Assembly: GCA_949289045.1 (NCBI GenBank)
Contig: CASEMN010000002.1
Location: 62,001-126,000 of the forward strand
Reading direction: 5' to 3'
From: an uncultured Oscillospiraceae bacterium
GTDB lineage: Bacteria; Bacillota; Clostridia; Oscillospirales; Acutalibacteraceae
Length of the DNA: 64,000 nt
Shown here: piece by piece, positions 1 through 7,995 of the stretch
Layout: each line of letters starts with the position of its first letter
Position numbering within the stretch: position 1 is the first letter of the stretch
Program-made: the position numbers and the translations under genes
Notes under the pieces: model-generated
The model's database searches: none
What the model was told of the DNA's origin: nothing
Seen by the model: the letters and a program-made list of their open reading frames with translations, nothing else

Positions 1-580
1 AATATCCCCAGTGCATTCCGGCAACAAGAAGCATTGCCATACATATAAGCAGGAAAACCAAAGCTGAGCCAGCATCACCCGTCTTCATTACAAGAGCAAA
101 AGGTATAAGCGCATGAATAGCAAGCAATGCTATATTTTTGAAAGAATTAAGGTTTTCCTTTACCAAGTCAAGATGTACCGCAAAGGTGATAATATAGCCT
201 ATTTTTACAAGCTCTGATGGCTGAAAGTAAAACACCTTCAAATCAAGCCATACTCTTGAGTCAGGTCTCGCTTCAGGTGCTACACCGAAAAGAAAGACTA
301 AAAACATCAGTCCGATGCAAACGATACCAACTAAAGGCCACAGCCTTGCAATAAATTCATAATCTATAAACGATATAATAATACACAGTACAACACCCAT
401 TGCTACGGCAAGAACCATGGTTTTCATATCACCGGGTATCACTTCACCGTCGGTCAAAGTATGCTTTGTTACACTGTACACCATCAATATTCCAAAAGCT
501 GAAGCCAAAAGAGATAAAATAAGCAGCAGCTTGTCCGTACCCTTAAAGGCATTTTTCAAAACACCGCTTCGGTTTCTCAA
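1..580 (-). CDS. rodA: Rod shape-determining protein RodA (partial, C-terminus off window)
   Basis: SEDS-family peptidoglycan glycosyltransferase of the membrane that polymerises lipid II during cell elongation. Translation from a TTG at 580 gives an N-terminal hydrophobic helix, a second helix ending in FIDYEF, then the family signature RVWLDLKVFYFQPSELVKIG. The IDY motif and this signature favour RodA over FtsW/SpoVE, though the missing C-terminus leaves some doubt. The TTG is preceded by GGTGGTGATTATTT, a good ribosome-binding site, so it is preferred to the upstream in-register GTG codons. The gene runs off the left edge. It is divergent from tsaE. Confidence 0.85.
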   Translation of the reverse strand, partial: MRNRSGVLKNAFKGTDKLLLILSLLASAFGILMVYSVTKHTLTDGEVIPGDMKTMVLAVAMGVVLCIIISFIDYEFIARLWPLVGIVCIGLMFLVFLFGVAPEARPDSRVWLDLKVFYFQPSELVKIGYIITFAVHLDLVKENLNSFKNIALLAIHALIPFALVMKTGDAGSALVFLLICMAMLLVAGMHWGY

Positions 581-654
581 AAATAATCACCACCGACTAT
601 AATTTTCTGCTTTTCATTATATCCTTAATCCACTTTTTGTTCAAGTAAAAATAC

Positions 655-683
655 TTTAACCAATTGTTAAAATGTGATATAAT
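655..683 (+). promoter_or_regulatory. Promoter for tsaE-tsaB-rpiB-nfo
   Basis: A perfect TATAAT at 678-683 lies about 70 bases before tsaE. The -35 (TTTAAC at 655-660) is poor. It sits in the divergent rodA/tsaE intergenic region. Confidence 0.4.
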
Positions 684-730
684 AGCCCTTGCAAACACAC
701 AATAATGTTAAATGATGATTTTAACCGCTG

Positions 731-754
731 AAAGGTATATATAAAGGTATATAT
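731..754 (+). repeat. 12-bp tandem duplication carrying the tsaE ribosome-binding site
   Basis: AAAGGTATATAT occurs twice back to back (731-742 and 743-754), directly before the ATG at 756. Each copy supplies an AAAGG Shine-Dalgarno core; only the second has normal spacing to the start. Confidence 0.9.
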
Positions 755-755
755 A

Positions 756-1172
756 ATGAAAAAGATCATTTCAAACAGCGCCGCCGAAACTGAAAAAATC
801 GGCGCAGAATTTGCTAAAACATTAAACAGTGGAAGAGTTGTCGCCTTTTACGGCGATTTGGGAGCCGGCAAAACCGCATTTATAAGGGGCATGGCAAAAG
901 GATTCGGACTGGATGCCGAAGTAAGCAGTCCTACCTTTGCCCTTGTCCACGAATACGGCGGTTCTCCCCTGTTTTGTCACTTCGACATGTACAGGGTTGA
1001 CTCCTGGGAGGATTTATATTCAAGCGGTTTTTTTGATTATATTGATATGGGTGCAATCCTCGCTGTGGAATGGAGCGAAAACATAGAAAATGCTCTTCCG
1101 GAGGATACAATAAGAATTGAAATAACTAAAACCGATGACGAAAATCAGAGAATAATAACCATAACAGAGTAA
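756..1172 (+). CDS. tsaE: tRNA t6A threonylcarbamoyladenosine biosynthesis ATPase TsaE
   Basis: ATPase that works with TsaB and TsaD to make N6-threonylcarbamoyladenosine at position 37 of ANN-decoding tRNAs in the cytoplasm. It has 138 residues, normal for the family. The Walker A motif GDLGAGKT lies at residues 33-40, followed by the family-typical SSPTFALVHEY segment and the HFDMYR Walker B-like region. The next gene is its partner tsaB, 15 bases downstream, so the two are probably co-transcribed. The start has a duplicated AAAGG ribosome-binding site. Confidence 0.95.
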   Translation: MKKIISNSAAETEKIGAEFAKTLNSGRVVAFYGDLGAGKTAFIRGMAKGFGLDAEVSSPTFALVHEYGGSPLFCHFDMYRVDSWEDLYSSGFFDYIDMGAILAVEWSENIENALPEDTIRIEITKTDDENQRIITITE

Positions 1173-1187
1173 TACAGGAGAAAGAAA

Positions 1188-1892
1188 ATGAAAATTCTTG
1201 CAATCGACAGTTCGGCGGGAGCGGCAAGCGTTGCAGTAACCGAGGACAAAAAAATACTCAGCGAATGCTATATAAACAAAGGTCTCACCCACAGCCAGAC
1301 ACTTATACCGATGGTTGACTTCGCCCTTAAAAACGCCGGCATGAAAACACAGGACATCGACGTTTTCGCCGTTACAAACGGTCCCGGTTCATTTACGGGA
1401 GTGAGAATAGGCGTTGCTGCCATAAAGGGGCTTGCAATGGGAGCGGATAAACCCTGCTTCGGTGTTTCCACCCTTGAAGCAATGGCAAATTCTCTTAGGC
1501 TTTGGGATGACTTTACAATTTGCTGCGTGATGGATGCAAGGTGCAGTCAGTTTTACACAGCAACCTTTTACTGCGAAAGCGGCAATTTAACCCGTTTCAC
1601 ACCTGACAGGGCAATTTCCTCTCAGGAGCTTATAGAAGAGCTTAAAGAAATTGACGGAAAAATAGTCATTACAGGCGACGGAGCAGAGCTTTTATATAAT
1701 AGTGTAAAAGACATTATACCGGAAGCTGTTTTAGCGCCTGAAAATTTAAAATGGCAGAGAGCTTATGGAGCGGCTGTTTCAGCTGCTGAAAATAAAGAAA
1801 ATTTTGTCCCGGGTGAAAAACTGGAGGTATCATATCTCCGTCTTCCCCAAGCAGAACGTGAACTTAAAAAGAAAAAGGAGAATTTAAAATGA
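1188..1892 (+). CDS. tsaB: tRNA t6A biosynthesis scaffold protein TsaB
   Basis: Inactive ASKHA-fold paralogue of TsaD that forms the TsaB-TsaD-TsaE complex for tRNA t6A37 synthesis. The 234-residue product begins MKILAIDSS and contains the family signature NGPGSFTGVRIG near residue 65 and the GVSTLEAMA segment. It starts after AGGAGAAAG and ends with the TGA that overlaps the ATG of rpiB by four bases (ATGA), so translation is probably coupled. Confidence 0.95.
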   Translation: MKILAIDSSAGAASVAVTEDKKILSECYINKGLTHSQTLIPMVDFALKNAGMKTQDIDVFAVTNGPGSFTGVRIGVAAIKGLAMGADKPCFGVSTLEAMANSLRLWDDFTICCVMDARCSQFYTATFYCESGNLTRFTPDRAISSQELIEELKEIDGKIVITGDGAELLYNSVKDIIPEAVLAPENLKWQRAYGAAVSAAENKENFVPGEKLEVSYLRLPQAERELKKKKENLK

Positions 1893-2332
1893 TAGCAATC
1901 GGTTCAGACCACGGCGGATTCGAGCTTAAAGAGGCAATTAAAAAACATCTTGAAGAAAAAGGTATAGAGTATAAGGATTTCGGCACCTATTCACCGGAAT
2001 CAGTTGATTATGCAGTTATCGCTGCAAAAACAGCAAGAAGCATAACTTCCGGCGAATGTGAAAGAGGCATACTCTGCTGCGGCACAGGCATAGGCATTTC
2101 CATGGCAGCAAACAAGGTTAAAGGCATCAGAGCCGCCTGCTGCTCAGACTATTTCAGCGCAAAATATACAAGACTTCACAACGATGCAAACATCCTTTGC
2201 ATGGGCGGAAGAGTTGTAGGCGCAGGACTTGCCCTTGAGCTTGTGGACGTTTTCCTTGAAACTGAATTTGAAGGCGGACGTCATCAGCGCAGAATTGACC
2301 AGATTACTGCAATCGAAAACGGCGAGCTTTAA
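1889..2332 (+). CDS. rpiB: Ribose 5-phosphate isomerase B
   Basis: Interconverts ribose 5-phosphate and ribulose 5-phosphate in the pentose phosphate pathway. The 147-residue product has the RpiB/LacAB hallmarks: GSDHGGFELKEAI at the N-terminus with the substrate-binding Asp-His, and the CCGTGIGISMAANK loop with the catalytic cysteine. Its start codon overlaps the tsaB stop, and the nfo gene begins 15 bases after its stop, so it sits in the middle of the same operon. Related isomerases act on allose or galactose 6-phosphates, but nothing nearby suggests such a role. Confidence 0.93.
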   Translation: MIAIGSDHGGFELKEAIKKHLEEKGIEYKDFGTYSPESVDYAVIAAKTARSITSGECERGILCCGTGIGISMAANKVKGIRAACCSDYFSAKYTRLHNDANILCMGGRVVGAGLALELVDVFLETEFEGGRHQRRIDQITAIENGEL

Positions 2333-2347
2333 TTGAGAGGTGATTTT

Positions 2348-3184
2348 TTGCTTAATATAGGAGCACATCTTTCTTCGTCCAAAGGCTTTCTCCATATGGG
2401 CAAAGAAGCTGTTTCAATAGGCGGAAATACTTTTCAGTTTTTCACGAGAAATCCCAGAGGCGGAAAGGCTAAGGATATTGACCCCGCCGACGCAAAGGCC
2501 CTCAATGATTTCATGGCTGAAAACGGTTTTGCAAAAATCCTTGCCCATGCCCCATATACCCTTAACCCCTGCGCCAAGGATGAAAAAATCTTAGAATTTG
2601 CCCTAATGGCAATGGAAGATGACTTAAAGCGCATGGAGTATGTCCCGGGAAATTATTATAATTTTCATCCGGGCAGCCATGTGGGACAGGGTGCGGAAAA
2701 AGGCATTGAGAAAATTGCGGAGCTTCTCAATAAAATTCTCAAAGAGGAACAGACAACCACGGTGCTTCTCGAAACCATGTCTGGTAAGGGAAGCGAAGTT
2801 GGCAGAAGCTTTGAAGAATTAAGAGCAATAATCGACCGCACTGAGCTTTCCGACAAGCTGGGCGTATGCCTTGACACCTGTCATGTATACTCCGCCGGAT
2901 ATGATATTGTAAGTAATCTCGACGGGGTACTGGAAGAATTTGACAGAGTGATCGGACTCCAGAGACTTAAAGCCATACACCTTAACGACAGCATGATGCC
3001 CTTTGCCTCAAACAAGGACAGGCATGAAAAAATCGGTAAGGGAACCATAGGTCTTGAAGCCATTTCGAGATTTATCTGCCACGACGCTTTAAAGGATATA
3101 CCCATGTTTCTTGAAACTCCTAATGAGCTAAGCGGATATAAAGAGGAGATTTCTCTGCTCAGAGGAATACGGGGCGAAAACTGA
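2348..3184 (+). CDS. nfo: Deoxyribonuclease IV (AP endonuclease)
   Basis: Zinc-dependent endonuclease of the xylose-isomerase TIM-barrel fold that cuts 5' of abasic sites in base excision repair. Starting at the TTG at 2348 the product is 278 residues and begins [12 protein letters not shown], matching the usual family start. The ribosome-binding site GAGAGGTGA at 2335-2343 supports this TTG over the one at 2333. Zinc-ligand regions visible include [35 protein letters not shown] and FLETPNE. It is the fourth gene of the operon starting with tsaE. Confidence 0.94.
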   Translation: MLNIGAHLSSSKGFLHMGKEAVSIGGNTFQFFTRNPRGGKAKDIDPADAKALNDFMAENGFAKILAHAPYTLNPCAKDEKILEFALMAMEDDLKRMEYVPGNYYNFHPGSHVGQGAEKGIEKIAELLNKILKEEQTTTVLLETMSGKGSEVGRSFEELRAIIDRTELSDKLGVCLDTCHVYSAGYDIVSNLDGVLEEFDRVIGLQRLKAIHLNDSMMPFASNKDRHEKIGKGTIGLEAISRFICHDALKDIPMFLETPNELSGYKEEISLLRGIRGEN

Positions 3185-3201
3185 TTTTTGGAGGCTTTAA
3201 A

Positions 3202-3447
3202 ATGGATGATGTAGGAAGAATCATTCTTATAATTGCTGTTATCATAGCTGTCGTTGCAGTAATAGGGGCAGCTATAAGATATATTTATTTCTACAGGAAA
3301 GAGCATTTTGAATGTCCTCACTGCGGAAACGAATTCAAGCCAAAGGTTCTGAATATGATTTTTTCCGTAAACGCAGTGGACGGTAAAATCATCACCTGCC
3401 CCAAATGCGGTGAAAAAGAATATATGGAACCTAAAAAAGATAAATAA
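3202..3447 (+). CDS. Small membrane-anchored zinc-ribbon protein
   Basis: Function unknown. The 81-residue product has one N-terminal membrane helix (about residues 7-28, rich in Ile, Val and Ala), followed by two CxxC knuckles, CPHCGNEF and CPKCGEKEY, separated by about 28 residues, which is the form of a zinc ribbon. It lies 17 bases after nfo with a GGAGG site and is followed by a terminator, so it is probably the last gene of the tsaE operon. Confidence 0.75.
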   Translation: MDDVGRIILIIAVIIAVVAVIGAAIRYIYFYRKEHFECPHCGNEFKPKVLNMIFSVNAVDGKIITCPKCGEKEYMEPKKDK

Positions 3448-3460
3448 TATAACCTGATTT

Positions 3461-3500
3461 AAAAGCCCAGTATGCTTAATGCACAGCGTACTGGGCTTTT
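3461..3500 (+). terminator. Intrinsic terminator of the tsaE-nfo operon
   Basis: Perfect 12-bp stem AAAAGCCCAGTA / TACTGGGCTTTT with a 16-base loop, followed by GTTTTTT. Confidence 0.9.
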
Positions 3501-3560
3501 GTTTTTTCAAAAATCTTTCTCTTTCGGCACAATATACTAAATTTTAACAGTTTTTTCGTT

Positions 3561-3589
3561 TTGACAGCAAATATTTTATATGATACAAT
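3561..3589 (+). promoter_or_regulatory. Promoter of the TetR-family gene
   Basis: TTGACA at 3561-3566 and TACAAT at 3584-3589 with a 17-base spacer, about 97 bases before the TTG start at 3686. It lies just upstream of the 3598-3625 palindrome. Confidence 0.75.
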
Positions 3590-3597
3590 CAAAACAT

Positions 3598-3625
3598 GGA
3601 AACTAAAATTAAAATTTCAGTTTCC
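3598..3625 (+). promoter_or_regulatory. Palindromic operator-like site, probable TetR-regulator target
   Basis: Two 13-base arms, GGAAACTAAAATT (3598-3610) and AATTTCAGTTTCC (3613-3625), pair at 12 of 13 positions around a two-base centre. The palindrome begins right at the predicted transcription start of the promoter at 3561-3589, where a TetR-type dimer would block initiation. Confidence 0.65.
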
Positions 3626-3685
3626 GCAAGAAGCTTTGCATGAGTATTATATACTACCTATTTCATTTATCAAGGAGGTAAGATA

Positions 3686-4210
3686 TTGGAACAAAAAATC
3701 ATAGACTCTGCAATTAAACTGATTCAGCAATACGGAATTAAATTTACTCTCGACGACATTGCCGCAGATGCAAAAATCAGCAAGAAAACCATATATAAAT
3801 TTTTCTCCAGCAAGGAGTCACTTATAAACGGAGTAATCGACTATATTTTCGCCGATATTCATGCCCAGCACAAAATCATACTAAACGAAGATATTCCCAA
3901 TATAGAAAAGCTCATAAAGATAGTGAGTGTATATCCTCAGGTAATACATTTTGATTCATTAAAGCTCGACAAACTCATCGAGCTACACCCGGATATCTAC
4001 AAAAGAATAGACGACCAGTTCCACAGCAACTGGGATTTGACCCTTGGCCTTTATGACAAATGTGTTGAAGAGGGCAGTATAAAACCTATTGACCGTGAAT
4101 ATTTCAGGCTCATTCTACTGGGAATTTTCGACCAGGCTATTCATCTCGAAGACCACGAAAAAGCCACAACAGAATGTATCAAAGCCATAATTTACGGCTT
4201 TGCCAAATAG
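3686..4210 (+). CDS. TetR/AcrR family transcriptional regulator
   Basis: One-component repressor. The 174-residue product has the N-terminal three-helix DNA-binding domain (residues 1-48: GIKFTLDDIAADAKISKKTIYKFF is the helix-turn-helix region), then an all-helical ligand domain with no recognisable specificity. The TTG start at 3686 has AAGGAGG seven bases upstream. It lies 17 bases before a GPH transporter gene and probably controls it and the following lipoprotein. The palindrome at 3598-3625 suggests autorepression. Confidence 0.88.
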   Translation: MEQKIIDSAIKLIQQYGIKFTLDDIAADAKISKKTIYKFFSSKESLINGVIDYIFADIHAQHKIILNEDIPNIEKLIKIVSVYPQVIHFDSLKLDKLIELHPDIYKRIDDQFHSNWDLTLGLYDKCVEEGSIKPIDREYFRLILLGIFDQAIHLEDHEKATTECIKAIIYGFAK

Positions 4211-4227
4211 AAAGTGAGGAATTTAAA

Positions 4228-5657
4228 ATGAAAGAGTCAAAAAAGCTCTACTGGAGAAACCCTCCGGACTTACCCTGGCATCTTTCGGACACTGTATTTT
4301 CATCAGCCTTACCTCCATGGCTCTGCCCATGTTTTTCACTGATGTAATGTACATTGCCCCTGCAAGCGTATCCTTGATTTTTCTTATTACAAGAGTTTGG
4401 GACGCCATCAACGACCCCATTATGGGAACAATCGTTGACAGAACACGCACGAAATGGGGTAAATGCAGACCTTATCTTTTTTATTCATCCTTCCCCCTGC
4501 TGATTTTTACTATCCTTATGTTTTCCCCTATAACAATGCCCACGGAAGGCGGAAAATTCGCATATGCTCTCATTACATATGTGCTGTTCATAACCTCCTT
4601 TACAATGGTAGATATTCCACTTGCAGGACTCAAACCCCTGCTTTACACCGAACCTGATGACAGAAATAAGGCAATGTCATTCAGCTCAACATTCGGTTCT
4701 CTCGGTTCCCTCCTTGCCGTTGATCTGTTCTTTATTTTAGTAGTCCTCTTCGGCGGAGGAAACGATAAAAAGGGATACTTTATAACAGTAGTTGTTTTAG
4801 CTCTGCTTGCTTTCGCAACACTCCAAAGTGGATTTTTCACCACAAAAGAGGTTGTTCCGGTATCTCCCAAAAAAGTTCCCTTTAAAAAGACCCTTATGGC
4901 TGTTCTTAAAAACAAGCATCTTCTTATTGTAATTGCTGTTCAGATTTGCAGCATCGGAATAAGCGCATACGGTATAATGCTTCCCTATTTCTCAAAATGG
5001 AACCTTGCCAACAGCTTTTCTTTCGGCAAATTCAGCGTTGAATCAATTTTAATTCCCGCTCTTTCAACAGCAACAGGCGTCGTCTACATGATTGCCGTTA
5101 TGATAACACCTTATATCTTAAAGCTCGGCAGCAAGAAAAAAATGTTTATTATAATGTCCGCAATGGGATTTGTATTTAACGTAATCTCCTTTTTCTGCGG
5201 TTACGAGAATATGATTCTGTTTATATGCATCAGAATTCTTGCACATATTCCGCCCACAATTACAGCTACCATTGCCAGCTACATGATTATGGACTGTCTT
5301 GACTACGCAGAATACGAGACAGGGGAAAGAACAGAGGGTTCCACCTTTGCGGTAAATAACCTCATAATGAAAATAGGTAATGCTGTATTCAGCTCCATGG
5401 TAATGCTTATACTGGGTCTTGTGGGATATAACGCAGCCTTAAACGAACCGGCACTGCGTATGGGAGAGCATATGATGCACAACTATCCGGAAATGCTAAA
5501 CGGCATTTTCGCCTTAATGACAGGAGCCCCAGCTATAGGATGCATTTTACAGATTATACCTATGGCTTTCTACAAGCTCAGCGACAAAAAGGTTAACGAT
5601 ATGGTCGAGGAGCTCAAAGTACGCAGAGCAGCTTCTCAACCGGCTCAGGAAGCTTAA
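4228..5657 (+). pseudogene. GPH-family sugar:cation symporter (MFS_2), frameshifted near the N-terminus
   Basis: Glycoside-pentoside-hexuronide:cation symporter relative with twelve expected membrane helices. The signature RVWDAINDPIMGTIVDRTRTK and the GKCRPYL loop identify it. ATG 4228 follows a good site (GTGAGG) and reads MKESKKLYWRN, but that frame then stops within about 30 codons. The family-like sequence SGLTLASFGHCIFISLTSM continues in the -1 frame from 4263 and runs open to 5657. One base appears to be missing around 4258-4265, or the ribosome shifts -1 on A_AAC_CCT (4257-4263). The intact second copy at 28587-30131 has the same architecture. Restart at ATG 4317 would lose most of the first helix. 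Confidence 0.8.
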
Positions 5658-5673
5658 GATTGGAGTGATTAAT

Positions 5674-6253
5674 TTGAAAAAAGTCATAAGCTTATCTTTT
5701 ATTTTGATTATTCTCACTGTACTTTCAACTTTTACATTCTCATCCTGCGGCAAAAAAAGCTACGGTGACGTACTTAGCAGCATGGATGAACTTAAAGCAA
5801 AAATGGCAGAGGAAAATCTTGATTTCAAATATCCGTCATATCTGGGAGAGGGAGAAAAAGACGCTGAACGTCAGTTCATAACCGTAAAGGAATCCTCGAC
5901 GGATAAATATTACGGATATAAAATTTATCAGTTCGGATCTCCCTTTTATGCAAGCGTTACGGCATTCAGCGGAGAAAGCGATGAAATGCTCAGCGATGAA
6001 CCGTCACGGACAAGTTTTCATAATGAGCTGCAATCGAAAAAACGGTAAAATCTCCGTTTACAGCGGAAAAGGTCACAAGGATGCTCTTTATCTGATTGGC
6101 TGCGTCAATATTTCAGGAAATCACTACGAAATACGCATAACCTCAGACGAAACAATGGAGAACAACGAATACGTTCACGCCATATATGAAAGCAATGAAT
6201 ATTATCAGCAGGCCCTTGACCTTATGGTAAAAATTGCAGACTCCATACAATGA
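5674..6253 (+). pseudogene. Lipoprotein of unknown function, frameshifted at an A6 run
   Basis: Function unknown. TTG 5674 follows GGAGTGA and gives LKKVISLSFILIILTVLSTF followed by FSSCGKK, a lipoprotein signal peptide with the lipidated Cys. The reading frame ends at 6048 after QSKKR, but the neighbouring frame is open to 6253. Removing one A from the six-A run (6039-6044) joins them smoothly as QSKNGKISVYSGKGHKDALYLIG, a protein of about 190 residues. The gene starts 16 bases after the transporter gene, so it is probably co-transcribed. It could be an assembly error, a real mutation or a slippage site. Confidence 0.7.
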
Positions 6254-6255
6254 CA

Positions 6256-6292
6256 AACGCCGCCGGCACGTTTATTCTGTGCCGGCGGCGTT
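6256..6292. terminator. Bidirectional intrinsic terminator
   Basis: Perfect 14-bp GC-rich stem AACGCCGCCGGCAC / GTGCCGGCGGCGTT with a 9-base loop, followed by TTCTTTTAT. It lies between two convergent genes, the lipoprotein and the esterase. Confidence 0.92.
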
Positions 6293-6301
6293 CTTTTATC
6301 T

Positions 6302-7222
6302 TTATTCTAAAATCTCATTTATGAATTTTACTATTTCGTTCATGCATTTTTTGTACACTGGCAGAAAATAGAGTATCTGAAAATCGTGTATGAAAGCCCC
6401 GTCCTTTTTGCCATAAAAAATTGTTCTGTGATAAACTCCGCTGGTTTCGAGAACCTTATCCATGGCGACGCTTTCCTCAAACAATCCGTCGTCGTAGGAA
6501 TCCGTTACAAAGGACGGCGGGAAATCCCCGGTTATATGAAGCAATGGTGAAACCTCAACCCATTCCCCTGTTTTTGCAAGATCCCTCAAAGAATGGATAT
6601 TGAGAAGTCCCTTTATATATTTGCCTATTGCCGGAACTTTTACTTTGACTGCCGATTTTATATCATATGCACCGCAAAGAAGCACAAGTGCAGAGATTTT
6701 AATATTTTCAATTCTCGACGCATACCCACTCTCCTGAGCGTAAGCTTTATTGGTACAAAGACATCCGAGAGTTGCTGAAAGATGCGCTCCTGCGGAATCG
6801 CCGCCCACAATAAGCTTTGAAGTATCCGCACCGTATTTTTCGCCGTTTTCCATAACCCAGTTAACCACCGAAATAATATCCTCTATCTGAGCCGGATAAC
6901 GATGCTCAGGTGCAAGGCGGTAATCTATATTGAAAACCACAAAACCTTTCTGTGCAATGCAGCGGCAGTAATGGTGAAAAAAGGTTTTGTCAACTGTACT
7001 CCAGCCGCCGCCGTGAATATATACAAATGCCGGCAGCGCCTTATCTATCTCCTCAGGACGGTGAATGTCAAGCAAATGCCATTTTTCGTTATCTTCCGCA
7101 TAGGGAATATTTATTATATCCCTTACTCCTCTGATTTTCGGCGCCGGTTTCATAAGCATAGACCAGCGAAAGTCAGTACGTACTCTTTTAATTTTTAAGC
7201 TTAAATCAGTTCCTGCCCCCAT
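6302..7222 (-). CDS. Alpha/beta hydrolase, HSL-type esterase/lipase
   Basis: Carboxylic ester hydrolase of the hormone-sensitive-lipase (alpha/beta hydrolase_3) family. The 306-residue protein shows the oxyanion-hole motif YIHGGGW near residue 68 and the nucleophile elbow GGDSAGAHLSA near residue 140. The Asp (TDSYDDGLFEE) and a C-terminal His (AFIHDF) complete a likely triad. No signal peptide is visible, so it is probably cytoplasmic. The start follows AAAGGGGAT. Natural substrate is unknown. It lies 17 bases downstream of the DtxR-type regulator gene and may share its transcript. Confidence 0.88.
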   Translation of the reverse strand: MGAGTDLSLKIKRVRTDFRWSMLMKPAPKIRGVRDIINIPYAEDNEKWHLLDIHRPEEIDKALPAFVYIHGGGWSTVDKTFFHHYCRCIAQKGFVVFNIDYRLAPEHRYPAQIEDIISVVNWVMENGEKYGADTSKLIVGGDSAGAHLSATLGCLCTNKAYAQESGYASRIENIKISALVLLCGAYDIKSAVKVKVPAIGKYIKGLLNIHSLRDLAKTGEWVEVSPLLHITGDFPPSFVTDSYDDGLFEESVAMDKVLETSGVYHRTIFYGKKDGAFIHDFQILYFLPVYKKCMNEIVKFINEILE

Positions 7223-7239
7223 ACATATCCCCTTTAATT

Positions 7240-7608
7240 TTAAGATGAAGATTTTACATGATTCTTTATAGCTTCAAAGCTCTCTTGGCTTATTACATGC
7301 TCCATTTTACAGGCGTCAGCAGCGGCAGTTTCAGGATCCACTCCTAAAAACACAAGCCATTTTGTAAGAAGCGTATGCTTTTCATAAACATTTTCCGCTA
7401 TTTCTCTGCCCTTATCTGTAAGAGTTATTCTTCCCTCGGCGGACATATTAATATAACCGTTTTCCCTTAAATTTTTCATTGCAACGCTTACGCTGGGCTT
7501 ACTGAAATTAAGCTGAGCGGCAATATCCACTGAACGCACAGAGGGATTTTTAAGTCCTAAAACAAGTATAGCTTCAAGATAATTTTCTGCAGATTCCTGT
7601 ATTTTCAA
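7240..7608 (-). CDS. DtxR/MntR-family metal-dependent regulator
   Basis: Winged-helix metalloregulator. The 122-residue form from TTG 7608 begins LKIQESAENYLEAIL, the normal N-terminus of the family. It has the helix-turn-helix SVRSVDIAAQLNFSKPSVSV and a wing GRITLTDKGREIA, followed by the metal-binding dimerisation helices (KHTLLTKWLVFLGVD, CKMEHVIS). GGATGTGAT precedes the TTG; an in-frame ATG at 7623 has no good site. It is divergent from the feo operon, whose leader carries three GTTAG-N6-CTAAC repeats, so I infer it is the iron-responsive repressor of feo. Manganese sensing cannot be excluded. Confidence 0.85.
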   Translation of the reverse strand: MKIQESAENYLEAILVLGLKNPSVRSVDIAAQLNFSKPSVSVAMKNLRENGYINMSAEGRITLTDKGREIAENVYEKHTLLTKWLVFLGVDPETAAADACKMEHVISQESFEAIKNHVKSSS

Positions 7609-7692
7609 AATTATCACATCCATAATTTTTGTTATAACCATAATAACACAAGGAACATATAAAATCAATTTTTAAAAACTTTAAAAAACCTA

Positions 7693-7721
7693 TTGACAGC
7701 CGAGTTAGTTGGTGCTAACAT
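7693..7721 (+). promoter_or_regulatory. feo operon promoter
   Basis: TTGACA at 7693-7698 and TAACAT at 7716-7721 with a 17-base spacer. Operator copy 1 (7704-7719) lies across the spacer and the -10 element. Confidence 0.65.
7704..7719 (+). promoter_or_regulatory. feo operator copy 1 (GTTAG-N6-CTAAC)
   Basis: Inverted repeat GTTAG TTGGTG CTAAC inside the feo promoter. The half-site resembles that of DtxR/IdeR-type iron boxes. A dimer bound here would cover the -10 region. Confidence 0.7.
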
Positions 7722-7728
7722 TATAGCA

Positions 7729-7744
7729 GTTAGATATGACTAAC
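7729..7744 (+). promoter_or_regulatory. feo operator copy 2 (GTTAG-N6-CTAAC)
   Basis: Inverted repeat GTTAG ATATGA CTAAC, 25 bases (start to start) downstream of copy 1, around the expected transcription start. Confidence 0.7.
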
Positions 7745-7776
7745 ATATTTCTTTGTGAAAGAAGGAGGTAGTTTTG

Positions 7777-7986
7777 ATGCCTTTGACATTGGCAAATTCT
7801 GGAGAAATTCAAAAAATAAAGCGAATAGGCGGCAACAATGAAATAAAAAAACATCTTGGTGCTCTCGGCTTTACGGTAGGCGAAGAAATCAGCGTTATCT
7901 CCCAAAACACAGGTAATGTTATTGTAAGCGTAAAGAATACACGCATTGCCATTAGTAAAGAAATGGCAAACAGAATTATGGTGTGA
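7777..7986 (+). CDS. feoA: Ferrous iron transport protein FeoA (first copy)
   Basis: Small SH3-like cytoplasmic accessory protein of the Feo ferrous iron uptake system, thought to interact with FeoB. From ATG 7777 it has 69 residues (MPLTLANSGEIQKIKRIGG) with the family core LGALGFTVGEEISVISQNTGN and an ISKEMANRI end. The start has a strong AGGAGG (7763-7768) eight bases upstream; TTG 7774 is the alternative. It is followed nine bases later by a second feoA, then feoB. Confidence 0.92.
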   Translation: MPLTLANSGEIQKIKRIGGNNEIKKHLGALGFTVGEEISVISQNTGNVIVSVKNTRIAISKEMANRIMV

Positions 7987-7995
7987 GGCGAAAGG

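Noticed and set aside
2881..3510. 209-codon open frame antisense to nfo and the zinc-ribbon gene
   Set aside because: Spans a terminator and two confident genes on the other strand; no family resemblance.
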